Assembly: GCA_003551805.1 (NCBI GenBank)
Contig: PUNR01000069.1
Location: 1-10,054, forward strand
Source of the DNA: Loktanella sp.
GTDB taxonomy: Bacteria; Pseudomonadota; Alphaproteobacteria; Rhodobacterales; Rhodobacteraceae
Length of the DNA stretch: 10,054 nucleotides
Direction: 5' to 3'
Part shown: positions 6,028-10,054 of the stretch, one piece after another
Layout of the letters: the number at the start of each line of letters is the position of its first letter
Numbering within the stretch: position 1 is the first letter of the stretch
Made by a program: the position numbers and the translations under genes
The notes under the pieces: model-generated
What the model was told of the DNA's origin: nothing
The model's database searches: none
The model's input: the letters and a program-made list of their open reading frames with translations, nothing else

Positions 6028-6372
6028 ATGGCCCCATCACTCGACATTATCTTTGCCGCCCTTGCGGACCCGACCCGCCGCGCGATCCTGTCGATGCTGC
6101 TGGAAGACGATATGGCCGTGACCGATGTGGCCGACCCTTTCGCCATGTCGCTGGCCGCGATTTCCAAACATCTGGGCGTGCTGACAGCCGCCGGTCTGAT
6201 TTCACAGGAAAAACGCGGTCGGGTGAAATGGTGCAAACTGGAACCCGACGCCCTGCGCGCGGCATCGGTCTGGATGCAGGGGTTCGGCCAGATGGGCGCG
6301 ATTGATCTGGATGCGTTCGAGGCGTTTCTGAACCGCGAACTGGATCAGGACCTGCCGACCTCTTTGAGGTGA
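6028..6372 (+). CDS. ArsR/SdpR-type winged-helix repressor
   Basis: Small DNA-binding protein of 114 aa. FAALADPTRRAILSML (9-24) is the characteristic N-terminal helix of the family. MSLAAISKHLGVLTAAGLIS (40-59) is the recognition helix-turn-helix, and a short wing follows (EKRGRVKWCKL, 61-71). The ELCVCDL-type metal box of arsenic/cadmium sensors is missing (VTDVADPF occupies its place) and C69 is the only cysteine, so metal sensing of that kind is unlikely. Relatives of this subtype are often encoded beside an SRPBCC/AHSA1 gene, but none is present here. A TTG at 5974 is in frame but would translate through the operator, so 6028 is preferred. The 3' end overlaps the convergent LysR gene by 28 bases. 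Confidence 0.9.
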   Translation: MAPSLDIIFAALADPTRRAILSMLLEDDMAVTDVADPFAMSLAAISKHLGVLTAAGLISQEKRGRVKWCKLEPDALRAASVWMQGFGQMGAIDLDAFEAFLNRELDQDLPTSLR

Positions 6373-7226
6373 TCTTTCAGGAACCGCAGGAATGCCTGCA
6401 CTTTGGTCGTGCGGTGCAGGTCGACATGGGTCACCAGCCACAGGGGTGCGGTCCATTCATCCATACTGGGAATGACTTCGGTCAGGTCCGGATCGGCCTC
6501 GTATTCCTGCTCCATGACGAAACCGATCCCGGCACCCGCCTTGATCGCATCATGCATGTTGCGCAAATCGGTGGCGCGGTAGGTCAGGCAATCTTCGGGC
6601 AGTTTTGCACGTAGCCAGCGCTCGAACGGGGCGCGCGATGTGTCGTCGTCGCTGGTGACAAAACGGTGGTTGCGCAGATCATCAATGCCGTCGGGCAGGC
6701 CGTGCCGCGCGACATAAGCAGATGACGCGACCAGCGCGATCCGCTGCGACACCAAAGGCTGCACCACGTTATCGGGTTCTTCAGGCATGTTGCCCGCCCG
6801 GATCGCCACATGCGCCTCGCCATATTCCAGACGGAAGACGCGCACGCCGCTGCGATATCTGATCCGGACCTCGGGGTAAGCATCCTGAAACGCCACCATC
6901 ACAGGCGTCAGCCATTGCGACAAAAGATCGACAGAGGTGATCACCAGATCGCCTGACACGCCTTCGCCCTGCCCCTTGATACGGCCCGCGAGTTGCGTGA
7001 ACTGGTCATCAGTGGCCTGGGCGACCTGCAACAGATCCTGACCCGCTTCGGTCGCGGTATAGCCCCGCGCATGGCGCTGGAACAGCTTGACGCCAAGCCG
7101 TTGTTCCAGCGCGTCGATATGGCGGATCACGGTAGCATGATGCACGCCTAGCACCTCTGCCGCCCCGCTCACGGTGCCTTTGCGCGCCACTTGAAACGCA
7201 GTGCGGATTTCATCCCAATTGTCCAT
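6345..7226 (-). CDS. LysR-family transcriptional regulator
   Basis: Regulator of 293 aa. Residues about 5-63 form the LysR winged helix; GTVSGAAEVLGVHHATVIRH (17-36) is the turn and recognition helix, followed by LEQRLGVKLFQR (40-51). A helical linker of about 64-88 and a periplasmic-binding-protein-like ligand domain (about 91-290) complete the fold. The start at 7226 has GGAAAG about 6 bases upstream. A longer open frame to 7439 contains no family sequence and runs across the divergent DoxX-like gene, so it is discarded. The nearest divergent gene is the DoxX-like one, the usual first guess for a target, but no clear T-N11-A site was found. The inducer is unknown. Confidence 0.92.
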   Translation of the reverse strand: MDNWDEIRTAFQVARKGTVSGAAEVLGVHHATVIRHIDALEQRLGVKLFQRHARGYTATEAGQDLLQVAQATDDQFTQLAGRIKGQGEGVSGDLVITSVDLLSQWLTPVMVAFQDAYPEVRIRYRSGVRVFRLEYGEAHVAIRAGNMPEEPDNVVQPLVSQRIALVASSAYVARHGLPDGIDDLRNHRFVTSDDDTSRAPFERWLRAKLPEDCLTYRATDLRNMHDAIKAGAGIGFVMEQEYEADPDLTEVIPSMDEWTAPLWLVTHVDLHRTTKVQAFLRFLKDHLKEVGRS

Positions 7227-7345
7227 GATGCTTTCCGTGCGCTGACAAACGATTGCGACGAAACCTCTGCCAATCCGTTCATTTGTGCAAGGGGAATTCA
7301 CGTCCGCCCCCCTTGATTGCGCCGCCAGCGATCTATTTCCCAGAT

Positions 7346-7711
7346 ATGACAAAAATAACCGCACTGCGCATCGCCCTGACCCTCGCCTTCCTGTATTTCG
7401 GCCTGCGCAAGCTGACCGGTTACAGCACCGATGTGGCAATTTACGACGCGATCGGGTTCGGCCAGTTTCCCCGCTACGTCACCGGCTCGATCGAGGTGCT
7501 GGGCGCTGCATTGCTTTGGCGGCGCGGATTCGAGGGAGTCGCAGGGTTGCTTTTGCTTGGCACAATGATCGTCGGCCTGTCTGCCTTGCTGATCTGGGTC
7601 GGCCCACCATATTTACATATGGTGTTGTTGATGGCAGGGACCGGGACCGTCGCCTATCACTATCGCGATCAGATAGGACAGTTGACTCAGGGCATTTCAC
7701 ACAATAAGTGA
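7346..7711 (+). CDS. DoxX-like small membrane protein
   Basis: Predicted inner-membrane protein of 121 aa with four hydrophobic helices (about 5-24, 42-58, 63-86, 88-105). LAFLYFGLRKLTGY (13-26) resembles the first-helix signature of the DoxX/DoxD-like family, whose members are mostly uncharacterised and sometimes linked to redox stress. It ends in a charged tail (YRDQIGQLTQGISHNK, 106-121). The ATG at 7346 lacks a clear ribosome site, and an upstream TTG-initiated frame adds residues unlike the family, so 7346 is preferred. It is divergent from the LysR gene and lies 127 bases before ffh. Family placement is moderate; no substrate can be proposed. Confidence 0.8.
   Translation: MTKITALRIALTLAFLYFGLRKLTGYSTDVAIYDAIGFGQFPRYVTGSIEVLGAALLWRRGFEGVAGLLLLGTMIVGLSALLIWVGPPYLHMVLLMAGTGTVAYHYRDQIGQLTQGISHNK
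7682..7710 (+). promoter_or_regulatory. Possible ffh promoter inside the DoxX-like 3' end
   Basis: TTGACT (7682-7687), 17 bases, then TAAGTG (7705-7710). The -35 is good and the -10 is poor. If used, the transcript would start near 7717 and the whole structured region before ffh would be its 5' leader. Confidence 0.3.
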
Positions 7712-7720
7712 GCCCTAATT

Positions 7721-7819
7721 CCGGATTGCATCTGCTGTCCGGTCCCCGCTTGGTGGGGATCGCCCTCCGTCAGCGCGTTGCGCCCACGGGGGCCTTCCTG
7801 TTTGGCGGCCACCCGCAAC
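7721..7819 (+). other. Structured leader upstream of ffh
   Basis: Dense, partly competing inverted repeats fill the gap before ffh. CCGGA / TCCGG (7721-7742) is followed by TCCCC / GGGGA with a 7-base loop (7743-7759). CCTCCGT / ACGGGGG (7764-7770 with 7786-7792) encloses GCGC-GTT-GCGC (7773-7783). GTTGCG (7777-7782) can instead pair with CGCAAC (7814-7819), enclosing GGCC / GGCC. The last two folds exclude each other. This may be a cis-regulatory leader or an undescribed small RNA. It does not contain the conserved GGAAGGGAGCA-type loop of SRP RNA on either strand. Confidence 0.45.
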
Positions 7820-7838
7820 GACAAAAGGGCCCGCGCCT

Positions 7839-9335
7839 ATGTTTGAAAATCTATCCGAACGCCTGTCAGGTGTTTTCGACAAGCTGACCAAGCAAGGTGC
7901 GCTGTCCGAGGATGATGTCAAAACCGCCCTGCGCGAAGTCCGCATCGCCTTGTTAGAGGCCGACGTGTCCCTGCCCGTCGCGCGTGATTTCGTAGCGGCA
8001 GTGCAGGCCAAGGCCACAGGTCAGGCCGTCACCAAATCCATCACGCCGGGCCAGCAGGTCGTCAAGATCGTGCATGACGAATTGCAGCGCGTCCTGACCG
8101 GTGACGAAGATCCCGGCGCGCTGAAAATCGACAACCCGCCTGCACCGATCCTGATGGTCGGTTTGCAGGGGTCCGGTAAAACCACGACCACTGCCAAACT
8201 CGCCAAGCGTTTGAAAGAACGCGAGGGCAAAAAGGTGCTGATGGCATCGCTCGACACAAACCGCCCTGCAGCGATGGAACAGCTGGCCATTCTGGGTATG
8301 CAGATCGGCGTCGACACCTTGCCCATCGTCAAGGGCGAAACCCCTGTCCAGATTGCCAAACGCGCCAAGGTGCAGGCTGCGATGGGCGGCTATGACGTTT
8401 ATATGCTTGATACCGCAGGCCGGTTGCATATTGACGCCGAACTGATCGCACAGGCCGCTGCTGTGCGCGATATCGCCAATCCGCGCGAAACCTTGCTGGT
8501 CGTCGATGGCCTGACAGGTCAGGACGCGGTGAACGTCGCACAGGAATTCGACGACAAGATCGGCGTGACCGGCGTGGTCCTGACGCGTATGGACGGCGAC
8601 GGGCGCGGCGGTGCCGCCCTGTCGATGCGCGCGATCACCGGCAAGCCGATCCGCTTTGTCGGCCTTGGCGAAAAGATGGACGCCATCGAAACGTTCGAGC
8701 CTTCGCGCATCGCGGGCCGCATCCTCGGCATGGGCGATATCGTCGCTTTGGTCGAAAAGGCGCAGGAAAACATCGAGGCTGAACAGGCCGCACGCATGAT
8801 GAAACGGTTCCAGCAGGGCCGGTTCAATATGAACGACCTCAAGATGCAGCTGGAACAGATGCTCAAAATGGGCGGCATGGAAGGCATGATGGGCATGATG
8901 CCCGGTGCCGCCAAGATGGGCAAACAGATGGCCGCATCGGGCATGGACGATAGCATTCTGAAACGCCAGATCGCGCTGATCAATTCGATGACCAAGAAAG
9001 AACGCGCCAACCCCGATTTGCTGGCCGCCTCGCGCAAGAAACGGATCGCCAAAGGCGCAGGTTTGGAAGTGTCGGAACTGAACAAACTGGTCAAACAGCA
9101 CCGCCAGATGGCCGATATGATGAAAAAGATGGGCAAAGGCGGGATGCTGAAACAGGCCATCAAAGGCATGTTCGGCAAAGGCGGCGCCCCAGAGGGCATG
9201 CCCGACATGAACGACCCCAAGGCGATGGCCGAAGCCGCCAAAGCGCTGCAAGGCAAGATGCCCGGCGGCCTGCCGGGCTTGGGCGGCGGCATGGGGCTGC
9301 CACCGGGCCTGTCAGGTTTTGGCAAAAAGAAATGA
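7839..9335 (+). CDS. ffh: Signal recognition particle protein Ffh
   Basis: GTPase that, with the small SRP RNA, binds signal sequences leaving the ribosome and hands them to the receptor FtsY at the inner membrane. It is 498 aa. The N domain (about 1-90) is followed by the G domain: P-loop GLQGSGKT (108-115), DTNRPAA (139-145), DTAGR (191-195) and TRMDGDGRGGAA (249-260). The M domain (about 328-440) has many methionines and the RNA-binding SRKKRIAKGAG (398-408). A Gly/Met/Pro-rich tail of about 55 residues makes it longer than E. coli Ffh (453). In the guanine-specificity motif the usual TKxD lysine is arginine (R250). AAAAGGG about 9 bases before the ATG is the ribosome site. The acetyltransferase start overlaps its stop codon. 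Confidence 0.97.
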   Translation: MFENLSERLSGVFDKLTKQGALSEDDVKTALREVRIALLEADVSLPVARDFVAAVQAKATGQAVTKSITPGQQVVKIVHDELQRVLTGDEDPGALKIDNPPAPILMVGLQGSGKTTTTAKLAKRLKEREGKKVLMASLDTNRPAAMEQLAILGMQIGVDTLPIVKGETPVQIAKRAKVQAAMGGYDVYMLDTAGRLHIDAELIAQAAAVRDIANPRETLLVVDGLTGQDAVNVAQEFDDKIGVTGVVLTRMDGDGRGGAALSMRAITGKPIRFVGLGEKMDAIETFEPSRIAGRILGMGDIVALVEKAQENIEAEQAARMMKRFQQGRFNMNDLKMQLEQMLKMGGMEGMMGMMPGAAKMGKQMAASGMDDSILKRQIALINSMTKKERANPDLLAASRKKRIAKGAGLEVSELNKLVKQHRQMADMMKKMGKGGMLKQAIKGMFGKGGAPEGMPDMNDPKAMAEAAKALQGKMPGGLPGLGGGMGLPPGLSGFGKKK

Positions 9336-9886
9336 CATCGTCAGAGCTTAAATATCCCCGCCGGAGGCTTCAGGTTTGCCAAAACCTGAATACCGACCGG
9401 CTGACCTTGCGCCGCCCCACGGCGGATGACTGGCCTGCCTTTCATGATTTCATGATGTCGGACCGGTCCACCGCCTTTGGCGGGCATAAGGATCTGGGCA
9501 AGGCGTGGCGCACATTCGCATCCGAACTGGGTCACTGGGACATTTTTGGTTACGGCATGTGGGCTGTCACCCGTCAGGACGATGACACCGCCCTTGGCCT
9601 TGTCGGCCCGTGGACGCCGCCTGACTGGCCCGAAACCGAAATCGGCTGGATGATCCTGTCAGATGCGGTCGAAGGCACCGGCATCGCGACCGAAGCGGCA
9701 AAGGCTGCGGTGGATCATGCGTTCAACGTCTTGGGCTGGGACACCGTCGTCAGCTATATCGCACCTGGCAACACCCGCTCGATCCGGCTTGCCGAAAAAC
9801 TGGGCGCAGTGCTGGACACACCCGCGACCGGCCCTGCCGCCGATACTTTGGTCTATCGCCACCCGAAGGAACAAGCGCATGTCTGA
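9332..9886 (+). CDS. GNAT-family N-acetyltransferase (RimJ/RimL-like)
   Basis: Predicted acetyl-CoA-dependent acetyltransferase of 184 aa with an unknown substrate. LNTDRLTLRRPTADDWPAF (19-37) is the typical first strand and helix of the RimJ/RimL-like (Acetyltransf_3) group. EIGWMI (103-108), then AVEGTGIATEAAKAAVDHAF (112-131), is the acetyl-CoA pyrophosphate loop and helix. NTRSIRLAEKLGAV (147-160) is the conserved end. The ATG shares bases with the ffh stop (ATGA), so translation is probably coupled. Residues 1-18 are unlike the family and are encoded by the repeat and hairpin at the junction; there is no other ordinary start codon before residue 19. The 3' end overlaps the chorismate mutase gene by 8 bases. 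Confidence 0.9.
   Translation: MTSSELKYPRRRLQVCQNLNTDRLTLRRPTADDWPAFHDFMMSDRSTAFGGHKDLGKAWRTFASELGHWDIFGYGMWAVTRQDDDTALGLVGPWTPPDWPETEIGWMILSDAVEGTGIATEAAKAAVDHAFNVLGWDTVVSYIAPGNTRSIRLAEKLGAVLDTPATGPAADTLVYRHPKEQAHV
9345..9390. repeat. Probable dispersed repeat and hairpin at the ffh-GNAT junction
   Basis: Just after the ffh stop lies AAATATCCCCGCCGGAGGC (9350-9368), a string I recall as common between genes in Rhodobacteraceae genomes. A perfect hairpin follows directly: TTCAGGTTT (9369-9377), loop GCCA, AAACCTGAA (9382-9390). It is read as the first codons of the acetyltransferase gene. The hairpin is certain; the repeat identity is from memory. Confidence 0.45.
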
Positions 9887-10054
9887 CACCACCACCCGCG
9901 CCGCCGAAATCCTCAAAGGTCACCGCGCCAGCATCGACCGGCTGGATGCGATCCTTGTCTATACTTTGGGCGAGCGTTTCAAACACACACAGGCCGTGGG
10001 CCGGCTCAAAGCCGAACACGCCCTGCCCCCGTCCGATCCGGCGCGCGAAGCAGC
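9879..10054 (+). CDS. Chorismate mutase (AroQ type), 3' end cut by window edge
   Basis: Converts chorismate to prephenate, the first step toward phenylalanine and tyrosine. Only 58 codons are visible, but the active-site residues keep the spacing of the E. coli P-protein mutase domain: R16, R33, K44, D53, R56 and E57 correspond to R11, R28, K39, D48, R51 and E52. An N-terminal stretch of about 10 polar residues precedes the helix. GAAGGAA lies about 7 bases before the ATG at 9879. It overlaps the acetyltransferase end by 8 bases and so belongs to the ffh transcription unit. Whether it is a stand-alone mutase or fused to another domain cannot be seen. Confidence 0.92.
   Translation, partial: MSDTTTRAAEILKGHRASIDRLDAILVYTLGERFKHTQAVGRLKAEHALPPSDPAREA

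Noticed and set aside
7227..7439. N-terminal extension of the LysR protein by 71 residues
   Set aside because: It runs through the divergent promoter region and into the DoxX-like gene; the family starts at the MDNWDEI methionine at 7226, which has a ribosome site.
7712..7838. Gene for the SRP RNA (ffs) next to ffh
   Set aside because: The region is structured, but neither strand has the conserved GGAAGG...AGCAGCC-type apical domain, so it is listed only as a leader of unknown function.
7953..9251. Long minus-strand open frame of 432 codons opposite ffh
   Set aside because: Mirror of a conserved GTPase gene; His/Phe/Asp-rich composition is the reverse reading of its codon bias.
1..10054. 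CRISPR array, mobile element, tRNA or defence island
   Set aside because: No regularly spaced repeats, transposase or integrase frames, tRNA-like cloverleaf ends, or defence-type proteins were seen; gene content is housekeeping and regulatory.

Overview
The window looks like ordinary core chromosome of an alphaproteobacterium, most likely a member of the Rhodobacteraceae (Roseobacter group). The evidence is a split F0 ATP synthase operon in the order atpI-atpB-atpE-b'-b with paired b' and b subunits, the run ffh - acetyltransferase - chorismate mutase, and the wording of the protein motifs. I cannot name the genus with confidence. Genes are densely packed, there is no stretch over 300 bases without a gene, and I see no tRNA, rRNA, CRISPR array, transposase, phage gene or obvious foreign island.

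Left part (1-3240): a truncated endonuclease III gene (nth, minus strand) is divergent from an AraC-HTH/O6-alkylguanine-DNA methyltransferase fusion, so two DNA-repair genes share one short control region. Next come an OmpA-family lipoprotein with a glycine-zipper segment and a double-hairpin 3' end, then a FadR-type GntR regulator that ends at a strong bidirectional terminator.

Middle part (3240-5880, minus strand): the F0 operon. Transcription probably starts near 5843 and runs through atpI, atpB, atpE, b' and b to the shared terminator. The highly expressed atpE is bracketed by two intercistronic stem-loops, which fits the need for many c subunits per complex. The F1 genes are not in the window.

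Right part (5880-10054): a small ArsR/SdpR-type repressor has a perfect 16-bp palindrome over its likely -35 box and probably makes a leaderless message. It converges, with a 28-bp overlap, on a LysR-type regulator. A small DoxX-like membrane protein follows, divergent from the LysR gene. Then comes a structured leader of about 125 nt, ffh (the protein of the signal recognition particle), a GNAT acetyltransferase coupled to it by an ATGA overlap, and the start of a chorismate mutase gene cut by the window end.

I found no clear new multi-gene system. The points worth a second look are regulatory: the ArsR palindrome, the stem-loops around atpE, the ffh leader with competing folds, and a probable dispersed repeat that has become the first codons of the GNAT gene.
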